Positions 41,337 to 49,944 of a stretch of 64,000 nucleotides of DNA are shown piece after piece; the first letter of the stretch is position 1, and the number at the start of each line of letters is the position of its first letter. The DNA comes from Prevotella sp. khp7 (GTDB lineage Bacteria; Bacteroidota; Bacteroidia; Bacteroidales; Bacteroidaceae). A program made the position numbers and the translations under genes. The DNA lies in contig NZ_FOIV01000003.1 in the NCBI RefSeq assembly GCF_900109055.1, positions 124,001 to 188,000 of the forward strand, in the 5' to 3' direction. The notes under the pieces were generated by a model. The model made no database searches, was not told the origin of the DNA, and saw only the letters and a list, made by a program, of their open reading frames with translations.

Positions 41337-43838
41337 ATGACTTTATTAAAGAAGTGCCTGCCCGATGTGTTGGCAGTGCTGTTGTTTGCCGTACTGGCAT
41401 TTGCCTATTTCTTCCCTGCCGACATCGAGGGACGTATTCTGTATCGTCACGATGCCTCAGCGGGGCGTGGCGCTGGTCAGGAGGGTATCGAATACCTGCA
41501 GAAGACAGGTGAGCGTAGCCGTTGGACGAATGCTCTCTTCGGGGGTATGCCTACCTACCAGATGGCTCCGTCGTATGGCTCTACCAATCTGCTGACGAAG
41601 GCGGTCAATGCCTATCATCTGTGGCTGCCCGAGAATGTGTGGTATGTGTTTGCCTATCTGCTTGGCTTCTATATCCTGCTCAGGGCATTCGACTTCCGTC
41701 AGCATCTGGCGGCGTTGGGCAGTATCGTCTGGGCCTTCTCTACTTATTTCCTCATTATCATTGCCGCTGGTCATATATGGAAAGTGTGGGCGCTGGCTTA
41801 TCTGCCGCCTATGATTGCAGGCATCGTGCTGGCCTATAGGGGGAAGTATCTGTGGGGCCTGCTGCTGACGGCTGTCTTTACGGCTTTCGAGATCAATGCC
41901 AACCATGTGCAGATGACCTATTACTATCTGTTTATCATCCTCTTTATGGTGATTGGCTGGCTGGTGGAGGCTATCCGCCAGAAACAGATGGCCCGCTTCG
42001 TGAAAGCCACAGCCACATGTGTCTTGGGTGCTGCCATCGGACTGTGTATAAACCTGTCTAATCTCTATCATACATGGGAGTATAGTAAGGAGTCGATGCG
42101 TGGTAAGAGCGAGCTGGTGAAGCAGAATAGTGCTAATCAGACGAACAGCGGTCTGGAGCGCGATTACATCACTCAGTGGAGCTATGGCATCGGAGAGACA
42201 TGGACGCTCTTGGTGCCTAACACGAAGGGTGGTGCCTCGATGCCGCTGTCGCAGAGTGAGAAGGCGATGGAGCATGCGGATAATGATTTCCTGCCTATCT
42301 ATCAGCAGTTGGGACAGTATTGGGGTGAGCAGCCTGGCACAAGTGGTCCTGTATATGTGGGGGCCTTTGTGATGATGCTCTTTATTCTCGGTCTTTTTAT
42401 CGTGAAGGGGCCGATGAAGAGGGCGCTGCTAGCGGCTACTATTCTCTCAATACTGCTTTCGTGGGGTAGGAACTTCATGGGCTTTACAGATTTCTTCCTC
42501 GATTATGTGCCGATGTATGCCAAGTTCCGTACGGTGGCATCGATACTTGTTATCGCAGAGTTTACTATTCCCCTGCTGGCTATGTTGGCGATGAAGGAAC
42601 TGATGGATAAGCCTGAACTGCTGAAACCGAGAATGAAGTATGTAGGCATCTCTTTCCTGTTGACGGGTGGTATCGCCATGTTGTTCTCGCTGATGCCTTC
42701 GATGTTCTTCGACAGCTTCATCTCTTCAGGTGAGATGCGGGCCATCCAGAGTCTGCCAGCTGAGTATATCCAGCCGTTAGTGGCTAACCTGACCGAGATG
42801 CGTCAGGCTGTGTTTACAGCTGACAGTCTGCGCTCGTTCTATATTATCCTGGTGGGTACAGGTGTCCTGCTGAGCTTTATGGCGGGTAAGCTGAAGAAGG
42901 AATATGCGGTGGGTATTATCCTCGTGCTGTGTCTTGTTGATCTGTGGACGGTGAACAAGCGTTATTTGAACGACGAGATGTTCGTGCCCGAGTCGGAGCG
43001 TGAAGCCCCGCAGGCAAAATCTCAGACCGACGAACTGATTCTGCGCGACCAGAGTCTCGACTATCGTGTGCTGAACCTTGCTTCGAATACGTTTAATGAG
43101 AATGAGACCAGCTACTATCATAAAAGCATCGGTGGCTATCATGCAGCCAAACTGCGCCGTTATCAGGAGATGATTGAGCAGTATATCTCGCCAGAGATGC
43201 AGGCTTTGTATGGTGCTGTGTCGAAAGCTGGCGGTGACATGACACAGGTGAAGGGCGACAGCATCTATCCTGTGCTGAACATGCTTAACACCAAGTACTT
43301 CATCTTCCCTTTGGAGGGCGGTCAGACGGTGCCCATCCAGAATCCCTATGTTTATGGCAATGCCTGGCTTGTCGACAAACTTGACTACGTGAACAATGCC
43401 AACGAGGAGATGGAGGCCATTGGTAAGATTGATTTGCGTCATCAGGCTGTGGCTGACGCGAAGTTCAAGGAAACTCTGGGCGAGGCAGCAGAACAAGATA
43501 CTGCCAGCACTGTGGTCATTACCAGTTACGAGCCCAACCGCTTGAGCTATGAAGTAAACAGCGGTAAGGGCGGTGTGCTCGTGTTCTCAGAAATATACTA
43601 TCCGGGATGGACGGCGACTGTTGACGGTCAGCCTGCCAAACTGGGACGCGTAAACTATATCCTTCGTGCCATGAATATCCAACCTGGTAAGCATCAGGTG
43701 GAACTCTCATTCTTCCCCAAGACCGTTGACAGAACCGAAGCCGTAGCCTATACGGCCTATGGCATCCTGATTCTTCTGGTGCTTGGCGCTGTGTTTGTGG
43801 AATGGAAGAAGAGACAGGATAAAAAACAGGAAAATTAA
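41337..43838 (+). CDS. YfhO family membrane protein (GT-C glycosyltransferase-like)
   Basis: An 833-residue protein with about 13 spans and a C-terminal extracytoplasmic domain. The first loop has 'EGRILYRHDASAGRGAGQEG' and 'SRWTNALFGGMPTYQM', and 'HVQMTYYYLFIILFMVIGWLVE' and 'GLFIVKGPMKRALL' follow. The tail contains 'VVITSYEPNRLSYEVNSGKGGVLVFSEIYYPGWTATVDGQPAKL', split over a beta domain, the YfhO signature. Such proteins are thought to be lipid-linked-sugar glycosyltransferases; in Gram-positives YfhO modifies teichoic acid. The acceptor here is unknown. ATG 41337 agrees with the promoter. Confidence 0.87.
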   Translation: MTLLKKCLPDVLAVLLFAVLAFAYFFPADIEGRILYRHDASAGRGAGQEGIEYLQKTGERSRWTNALFGGMPTYQMAPSYGSTNLLTKAVNAYHLWLPENVWYVFAYLLGFYILLRAFDFRQHLAALGSIVWAFSTYFLIIIAAGHIWKVWALAYLPPMIAGIVLAYRGKYLWGLLLTAVFTAFEINANHVQMTYYYLFIILFMVIGWLVEAIRQKQMARFVKATATCVLGAAIGLCINLSNLYHTWEYSKESMRGKSELVKQNSANQTNSGLERDYITQWSYGIGETWTLLVPNTKGGASMPLSQSEKAMEHADNDFLPIYQQLGQYWGEQPGTSGPVYVGAFVMMLFILGLFIVKGPMKRALLAATILSILLSWGRNFMGFTDFFLDYVPMYAKFRTVASILVIAEFTIPLLAMLAMKELMDKPELLKPRMKYVGISFLLTGGIAMLFSLMPSMFFDSFISSGEMRAIQSLPAEYIQPLVANLTEMRQAVFTADSLRSFYIILVGTGVLLSFMAGKLKKEYAVGIILVLCLVDLWTVNKRYLNDEMFVPESEREAPQAKSQTDELILRDQSLDYRVLNLASNTFNENETSYYHKSIGGYHAAKLRRYQEMIEQYISPEMQALYGAVSKAGGDMTQVKGDSIYPVLNMLNTKYFIFPLEGGQTVPIQNPYVYGNAWLVDKLDYVNNANEEMEAIGKIDLRHQAVADAKFKETLGEAAEQDTASTVVITSYEPNRLSYEVNSGKGGVLVFSEIYYPGWTATVDGQPAKLGRVNYILRAMNIQPGKHQVELSFFPKTVDRTEAVAYTAYGILILLVLGAVFVEWKKRQDKKQEN

Positions 43839-43860
43839 GAAGGGTAAAAAGATATAAAAG

Positions 43861-46410
43861 GTGAGAAAACTGTTGTCTTTGCCACCCAATCTGGTGAGTG
43901 CGTTTCATGATGTAACGGGACTGGATCATGATGAGTACTTTGCAACCTGCGACCCCGTAGGGCATCGTCTGGGTAGTGGAGGAGGTACAACCTGGCTATT
44001 GCAGGAGTGTTATAAGAACGATGGTGAGGGCACGTTTGACGAATGGCTTGCTAAGGAGAAGCGAATCCTGATACATGCGGGTGGACAGAGCAAGCGCTTG
44101 CCAAGTTACGCTGTGTCGGGGAAAGTGCTGATGCCTCTGCCTGTGTTCCGATGGGAGCGTGGGCAAAAGCTCTCTCAGAATCTGTTGAGTGTCCAGCTGC
44201 CGCTTTATGAGAAGATGATGCAGATGGCTCCCGACAATATCCATACGATGGTTGTCAGTGGCGATGTGCTTATCCGCGCCACTCAGCCCCTACAGCCGAT
44301 ACCACAGGCAGATGTCGTATGCTATGGTTTGTGGCTCGATGCCTCGGTGGCTAAGAATCATGGTGTGTTTGTGAGTAGCCGTCGTACGCCGTCGGTTCTC
44401 AAACAGATGCTTCAGAAACCATCGGTGCAGACGTTGGGGGAACTCATGAAAGATCATTTCTATCTGACGGATATTGGTGTGTGGCTGCTCAGCGACAGGG
44501 CCGTCAAGCTGTTGATGAACCGTAGCGAGGGTAGAGAATATGACCTCTATGGCGAGTTCGGCTGTGCTCTGGGTACTGATCCAACCAAGCCTGATGGCAG
44601 GATATCAGATCTGAGTGTCGCCATTGTGCCACTTGCCGGTGGTGAGTTCTATCATTTCGGCACCTCTCGCGAGATGATCTTGTCAACGCTGAGAATCCAG
44701 AATCTGGTGAACGATCAGCGTGAAATCATGCATCTGGATCGTAAGCCTCACCCCAGCATCTTTGTGCAGAACGCTGTCACGAAGATTCCTTTTACTGATG
44801 AGAATAGTAATATCTGGATAGAAAATAGTTATATCGGGCCTCGTTGGCACTTGACTCACGATCATGTGATTACGGGTGTGCCTGAGAATGACTGGGACAT
44901 CAGTTTGGAGCCTGGTGAGTGTATCGATGCAGTACCTGTTGGCGAGGACGACTATGAGGTGCGCCGTTATCGGATTGATGAGCCTCTGAATAGTAATGAG
45001 CTGGCCGAACGTGCTAATCTGCGTCGCCTGTTTGCCCAGCGAAAGGCGTTCCGTCAGCAGAACTGGGGCGCGTTGGCTAAGAACTGGCATCACAGTGTGT
45101 TCTATCAGCTCGACTTGGCTGATGCTGCTCAGGAGTTCAAGGAAGGTGGCATCCCTATGCCATCGGAGTTGCCTGAAGACGCGCCTTTGATGACACGTAT
45201 CCACAATGCAATGTTTCGTGGCGATAGTGATAAGGCTTTTGCCCTTTTGCGCGAAGGCCTGTGCGCGGGTGATGGCCTTCTTCAACAAACTCAGGGACCA
45301 TCGCTCTGTGTGGCCGACGATCAGATTGTCTGGGGGCGCTCTCCTGTGCGTATTGATATTGCAGGCGGCTGGACCGATACACCTCCTTACTGCTTGATGG
45401 AAGGTGGAAACGTGATAAACCTGGCCATCGAACTGAATGGTCAGCCCCCGCTTCAGACATATATCCGTCCATCAAGAGAACCGCACATCGTGCTTCGTAG
45501 TATCGACCTTGGTGCTGTAGAGGTGGTTGAGATCAATGAGCAACTCACAGATTTCATACATGTAGGCTCGCCTTTCTCTATCCCTAAGGCTGCCCTCGTA
45601 TTGGCAGGATTTGGTCATGGGAACGTTTCTTTACGGGAACAGCTTGAGACTTTTGGTAGTGGGATTGAGTTGACGCTGCTTTCTGCTATCCCTGCTGGTA
45701 GTGGGCTTGGCACATCGAGCATCCTGGCTTCGACAGTTCTTGGAGCTTTGAACGATTTCTGTGGTTTGGGATGGGATAAGAACGAGATAGGGCGCCGCAC
45801 ACTGATGCTGGAGCAGATGCTCACTACTGGGGGTGGTTGGCAGGATCAGTTTGGTGGCGTGTTCGGTGGCGTGAAACTGTTGCAGACGGGCAGGGGCTTC
45901 AATCAGAGTCCTCAGGTGAAATGGCTTCCCAACGACCTGTGGACACAACCAGAGTATCGCCCGTGTCACCTCTTATATTATACAGGCATCACCCGTACGG
46001 CTAAGAGTATTCTGGCCGAGATTGTGCGGCGCATGTTCCTGAATCATGGCGGTGAGCTCCGTCTGCTTCGTGAGATGAAGGAACATACGATGGAAATGTA
46101 TGAGGCTATTCAGCAGAACGATTTCCAACGTGTGGGCTTGTTGGTGCGTAAGACGTGGCAGCAAAACCAGTTGCTCGATAGCGGTACAAATCCTGATGCC
46201 GTAGCTGCCCTGACCGCTCAGATTGATGATCTTTGTCTGGGCTATAAGCTTCCTGGCGCTGGTGGCGGAGGCTATCTCTATATGATTGCAAAAGATCCCG
46301 AGGCTGCCGCCCGCATCAAGCAGGTATTAAACAGCCAGCGTATAAATAAGAATGCCCGTTTTGTAGACATGACACTCTCTGCAACAGGCTTGCAAATCAG
46401 TCGTAGCTGA
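43861..46410 (+). CDS. fkp: Bifunctional fucokinase / fucose-1-phosphate guanylyltransferase, compact form
   Basis: An 849-residue cytoplasmic enzyme that salvages L-fucose to GDP-fucose for capsule and glycoprotein fucosylation. The N-terminal pyrophosphorylase has 'LGSGGGTTWLLQECY', 'ILIHAGGQSKRLPSYAVSGKVLMPLPVF' and 'FYHFGTSREMILSTL'. The GHMP kinase half has 'VWGRSPVRIDIAGGWTDTPPY', the ATP loop 'LLSAIPAGSGLGTSSILAS', and 'GYKLPGAGGGGYLYMIAKDP'. As I recall the roughly 950-residue Bacteroides Fkp, about 80-100 residues of the linker near residue 370 are missing ('RRYRIDEPLNSNELAERANL' joins directly). The start is GTG 43861. GSCFA overlaps its stop by one base. Confidence 0.92.
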   Translation: MRKLLSLPPNLVSAFHDVTGLDHDEYFATCDPVGHRLGSGGGTTWLLQECYKNDGEGTFDEWLAKEKRILIHAGGQSKRLPSYAVSGKVLMPLPVFRWERGQKLSQNLLSVQLPLYEKMMQMAPDNIHTMVVSGDVLIRATQPLQPIPQADVVCYGLWLDASVAKNHGVFVSSRRTPSVLKQMLQKPSVQTLGELMKDHFYLTDIGVWLLSDRAVKLLMNRSEGREYDLYGEFGCALGTDPTKPDGRISDLSVAIVPLAGGEFYHFGTSREMILSTLRIQNLVNDQREIMHLDRKPHPSIFVQNAVTKIPFTDENSNIWIENSYIGPRWHLTHDHVITGVPENDWDISLEPGECIDAVPVGEDDYEVRRYRIDEPLNSNELAERANLRRLFAQRKAFRQQNWGALAKNWHHSVFYQLDLADAAQEFKEGGIPMPSELPEDAPLMTRIHNAMFRGDSDKAFALLREGLCAGDGLLQQTQGPSLCVADDQIVWGRSPVRIDIAGGWTDTPPYCLMEGGNVINLAIELNGQPPLQTYIRPSREPHIVLRSIDLGAVEVVEINEQLTDFIHVGSPFSIPKAALVLAGFGHGNVSLREQLETFGSGIELTLLSAIPAGSGLGTSSILASTVLGALNDFCGLGWDKNEIGRRTLMLEQMLTTGGGWQDQFGGVFGGVKLLQTGRGFNQSPQVKWLPNDLWTQPEYRPCHLLYYTGITRTAKSILAEIVRRMFLNHGGELRLLREMKEHTMEMYEAIQQNDFQRVGLLVRKTWQQNQLLDSGTNPDAVAALTAQIDDLCLGYKLPGAGGGGYLYMIAKDPEAAARIKQVLNSQRINKNARFVDMTLSATGLQISRS

Positions 46411-47210
46411 TGGAGTTTAGAACGATAGTCGATGTCACGGATCCTGGATTCAGGATTGATCCCTGCGAGAAGATACTCTTTGTAGGCTCTTGTTTCGCTG
46501 ACAGCATCGGACGCAGGTTTCTGGAAGAGAAGTTCTGTGCCACCGTTAATCCTTTTGGGGTGATGTATAATCCCGCGTCAGTGCTTCATACCATCGAACG
46601 CTTGTCGCCTGAGGAACTGAGTTTAATAAAGACGGTTTTCCTCACCCTTGGCACAAATCACGTTTATATTCTCAAGGAAACGGGGAAGATTGTGGATAAT
46701 TGTCAGAAGCGGCCTCAGTCGCTGTTCGTCGAGAAAGAGCTCTCTGTCGACGAGTGTGCCGACTATCTGCAGAAGGCTGTCAATCTGTTGCGCCAGAGTA
46801 ATCCTAAGGTCAGGGTGATACTCACCGTCAGTCCCATCCGCTATCGTAAATATGGTTATCATGGTTCCCAGCTTTCCAAGGCAACCTTATTGCTCGCCAC
46901 TCGCCAGGTTGTGGGGGCGGGGTATTTTCCTGCCTATGAGATTGTAAACGATGAGCTGCGCGATTACCGTTTCTATACCGAGGATATGTTGCATCCATCA
47001 GCTCAGGCTGTTGAGTACATCTGGCAGCGATTGTCGGAAATGTACCTGAGCGATGAAGCCAAGGTCTTTCTAAAGGAGTGGGCACCTCTGAAAGCTGCCT
47101 TGAGTCATAAACCTTTCGACGCAGAGTCGAAAGAATATAAGGCATTTATGCATAAAACTATGTTAAAAGTAGAGGAGATGCGGAAAAAATACCCTACCTT
47201 TGCACTATAG
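46410..47210 (+). CDS. GSCFA domain-containing protein
   Basis: A 266-residue protein named after its motif, visible as 'ILFVGSCFADSIGRRFLEEK' near residues 23-42, with 'VFLTLGTNHVYIL' and 'MLHPSAQAVEYIW' further on. The layout resembles SGNH-type esterases/acyl-hydrolases, with Ser in GSCFA and a late Asp/His in 'EDMLHPSA', but no activity is known to me. It is fixed between fkp and murF/alr in one operon here. Confidence 0.88.
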   Translation: MEFRTIVDVTDPGFRIDPCEKILFVGSCFADSIGRRFLEEKFCATVNPFGVMYNPASVLHTIERLSPEELSLIKTVFLTLGTNHVYILKETGKIVDNCQKRPQSLFVEKELSVDECADYLQKAVNLLRQSNPKVRVILTVSPIRYRKYGYHGSQLSKATLLLATRQVVGAGYFPAYEIVNDELRDYRFYTEDMLHPSAQAVEYIWQRLSEMYLSDEAKVFLKEWAPLKAALSHKPFDAESKEYKAFMHKTMLKVEEMRKKYPTFAL

Positions 47211-47238
47211 AAGAAGGTAAAAAAGTTAAAAAGTTAAG

Positions 47239-49707
47239 ATGAAATATTCTATTGAGAAAGTAACGACGCTTATTGGCGCCCGTCGTATTGGAGAGGCTGA
47301 TGCCCAAATAGGCTGGCTGTTGACTGATAGCCGTTCACTTTGCTTCCCCGAAGAAACCTTGTTTTTTGCACTTCGCTCTGCCCGAAATGACGGACACCGC
47401 TACATATCTGATCTTTATCGTCGTGGGGTGCGTAATTTCGTAGTCGAGGCAAAGGGGATTCTTGAAACACAAACCGATGGCCTTAATGGCATGAAAGATG
47501 CTAATTTCCTTGTTGTACCATCTCCTTTGGCTGCCTTGCAGCGACTTGCAGAACGCCATCGCGACGAGTTCGATCTGCCCATTGTGGGAATTACGGGCTC
47601 AAATGGTAAGACCATGGTGAAGGAGTGGCTTTATCAGCTGCTTTTGCCATCACAGAAGATTGTGCGCTCGCCTCGCAGCTATAACTCGCAGATTGGTGTA
47701 CCTTTGTCTGTATGGCTTTTGAACGAACAGACTGAGGTGGGTATCTTTGAAGCCGGCATCAGTCAGCCTGGCGAGATGTATGCATTGCGTGACATCATTC
47801 AGCCCACAATAGGTGTGCTCACCTCGCTTGGCTCCGCCCATCAGGAGAACTTCCGTTCCATGGAAGAGAAATGTATGGAGAAACTTGAACTGATGCACGA
47901 TACAGAGGCCATGGTCTATTGTTCCGACAATGATATCGTGAGCCGTTGCATCCGCCGTATGAACTACAAGGGTGAGAAAATCGCGTGGTCTATGTGTGAT
48001 GAGCAGGCCGCTTTTTTTGTCAAGGAAGTGAAGGATTCAAAAATCACTTATATCTGGCAGGAAGAGGAGAATTGCTATACCATCCCCTTTATCGATGAGG
48101 CTTCTATCGAGAACTCTATCACCTGCGCTGCCGTAGCATTATATATGGGGCTTACGCCAAGTCAGATTGCCGACCGGATGGCGAAACTCGAACCTGTGGC
48201 CATGCGTCTGGAGGTGAAGCAAGGGCAACGTGGTTGTGTTATCATCAATGATTCTTACAACTCCGATATCAACTCGCTCGATATAGCCCTCGACTTCATG
48301 AATCGTCGTGAGGCTGCTAAGAAGACACTTATTCTGAGTGACATCTTCCAAACGGGCTCTGCACCAGAAACCCTTTATGCGCAAGTTAGCGAACTGGCTG
48401 TGAAGCGTGGTATTGATAAGTTTATTGGCATTGGTCCTGAACTTATGGCTCAGGCCGATAAAATACAGATTGCCGACAAGGCTTTCTTTGCCGATGTGAA
48501 GCATTTCCTTTCGAGCGATGCCTTTGCAGGTTTACGTGACGAACTGGTACTGCTTAAAGGTGCTCGCAGCTTTTGTTTCGATCAGATTACGGAACAGTTG
48601 GAGCAGAAAGTACACGAGACCATTCTTGAGGTGAACCTCAATGCTGTGGTAGAGAATCTGAACTATTACCGCTCTTTCCTGAAACCTGAGACCAAGATGG
48701 TTTGTATGATCAAGGCCGATGCTTATGGAGCGGGTGCTGTGGAGATTGCTAAGACTCTGCAGGATCATCGTGTTGATTATCTGGCTGTTGCCGTGGCTGA
48801 TGAAGGTGTCGCTCTCCGAAAGGCTGGCATCACGGCAAATATCATGATTATGAATCCTGAGATGACTGCCTTTAAGACCATGTTCGATTACGACCTGGAA
48901 CCTGAGGTCTATAGCTTCCGACTGATGGATGCGCTTATCAAGGCAGCCCGCAAGGAAGGTATCACAGGATGGCCTGTACACATTAAGTTCGATACGGGTA
49001 TGCATCGCTTAGGCTTCGATCCTAAGGATGATATCTTTAAGCTCATCGACCGCTTGAAACACCAGAATGCCATCATTCCACGTAGTGTGTTCAGTCACTT
49101 TGTAGGCTCTGACAGCGATGGCTTCGATGAGTTCTCTGCTCAGCAGTTCGCTCTGTTTGAAGAGGGAAGCCAAAGACTGCAAGCAGCCTTCGGTCATCGT
49201 ATTCTTCGTCATATGGACAATTCGGCAGGTATCGAACATTTCCCCGAACGTCAGATGGATATGTGTCGTCTTGGTCTCGGTCTTTACGGCGTTGACCCGC
49301 GTGATAATCGTATCCTGAATACTGTTTCAACCCTTAAGACTACCATTCTTCAGTTGCGTCATGTGCCTGCTGGCGAGACTGTGGGTTATAGTCGTAAAGG
49401 AAAAATAGAACGCGACTCTGTCATAGCCGCAATTCCCATTGGTTATGCCGATGGCCTGAACCGTCATCTGGGCAATCGTAATTGCTATTGTCTGGTCAAG
49501 GGACAAAAGGCTGAATATGTGGGAAACATCTGTATGGATGTGGCCATGATTGATGTCACGGACATTCCTTGTATGGAAGGCGACCAGGTGGAAATCTTTG
49601 GTGAACATCTGCCTGTAACTGTGCTCAGCGACACACTTGACACCATCCCCTACGAGGTGCTTACAGGTGTCAGCAACCGCGTGAAACGCGTCTATTTCCA
49701 AGATTAA
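47239..49707 (+). CDS. Bifunctional MurF ligase / alanine racemase
   Basis: An 822-residue fusion characteristic of Bacteroidota. Residues about 1-450 are UDP-MurNAc-tripeptide:D-Ala-D-Ala ligase, with ATP loop 'VGITGSNGKTMVKEWL', 'GIFEAGISQPGEMYALRDIIQP' and 'VIINDSYNSDINSLDIALDF'. Residues about 455-822 are a PLP alanine racemase, with the Lys in 'MVCMIKADAYGAGAVEIA', 'KFDTGMHRLGF' and the catalytic Tyr region 'TVGYSRKGKIERDS'. One protein thus makes D-Ala and uses D-Ala-D-Ala for the peptidoglycan precursor. It ends the yfhO operon. Confidence 0.95.
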   Translation: MKYSIEKVTTLIGARRIGEADAQIGWLLTDSRSLCFPEETLFFALRSARNDGHRYISDLYRRGVRNFVVEAKGILETQTDGLNGMKDANFLVVPSPLAALQRLAERHRDEFDLPIVGITGSNGKTMVKEWLYQLLLPSQKIVRSPRSYNSQIGVPLSVWLLNEQTEVGIFEAGISQPGEMYALRDIIQPTIGVLTSLGSAHQENFRSMEEKCMEKLELMHDTEAMVYCSDNDIVSRCIRRMNYKGEKIAWSMCDEQAAFFVKEVKDSKITYIWQEEENCYTIPFIDEASIENSITCAAVALYMGLTPSQIADRMAKLEPVAMRLEVKQGQRGCVIINDSYNSDINSLDIALDFMNRREAAKKTLILSDIFQTGSAPETLYAQVSELAVKRGIDKFIGIGPELMAQADKIQIADKAFFADVKHFLSSDAFAGLRDELVLLKGARSFCFDQITEQLEQKVHETILEVNLNAVVENLNYYRSFLKPETKMVCMIKADAYGAGAVEIAKTLQDHRVDYLAVAVADEGVALRKAGITANIMIMNPEMTAFKTMFDYDLEPEVYSFRLMDALIKAARKEGITGWPVHIKFDTGMHRLGFDPKDDIFKLIDRLKHQNAIIPRSVFSHFVGSDSDGFDEFSAQQFALFEEGSQRLQAAFGHRILRHMDNSAGIEHFPERQMDMCRLGLGLYGVDPRDNRILNTVSTLKTTILQLRHVPAGETVGYSRKGKIERDSVIAAIPIGYADGLNRHLGNRNCYCLVKGQKAEYVGNICMDVAMIDVTDIPCMEGDQVEIFGEHLPVTVLSDTLDTIPYEVLTGVSNRVKRVYFQD

Positions 49708-49748
49708 AATCTGGATAATTCCATAAATTGTATTTTATACACATCTAT

Positions 49749-49784
49749 ATTCCGTCCACTTTTTTAAGAAATTGTGGGCGGAAT
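49749..49784 (+). terminator. Hairpin after murF/alr, probable terminator
   Basis: An 11-base stem ATTCCGTCCAC / GTGGGCGGAAT with one wobble pair and a 14-base loop, followed by a T-rich stretch (ATTTTGTTG). It also contains the first of two CGTCCACTTTT repeats. Confidence 0.55.
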
Positions 49785-49845
49785 ATTTTGTTGATTATCA
49801 GTGGCTTACAATTTTTAACCCCATAAAGTCGTCCACTTTTGAAGT
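49751..49845. repeat. Direct repeat CGTCCACTTTT in the susC upstream region
   Basis: CGTCCACTTTT occurs at about 49753-49763 and again at about 49830-49840, both followed within a few bases by AAG. They precede the susC promoter and could be operator sites. Confidence 0.4.
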
Positions 49846-49876
49846 CAATCCTCCGGATTCCGATTGCTTTTTTTCA

Positions 49877-49884
49877 TAATTTTG
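49877..49884 (+). promoter_or_regulatory. -7 element (TAATTTTG) of the PUL
   Basis: TAATTTTG followed by CATCC, 60 bases before ATG 49945. A T-run precedes it, but no clear -33 motif. Confidence 0.55.
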
Positions 49885-49944
49885 CATCCAAATCCTAAAT
49901 AGGGTAAATTCTAACTCAATATTAACGATAATTTAAAAAACAGT

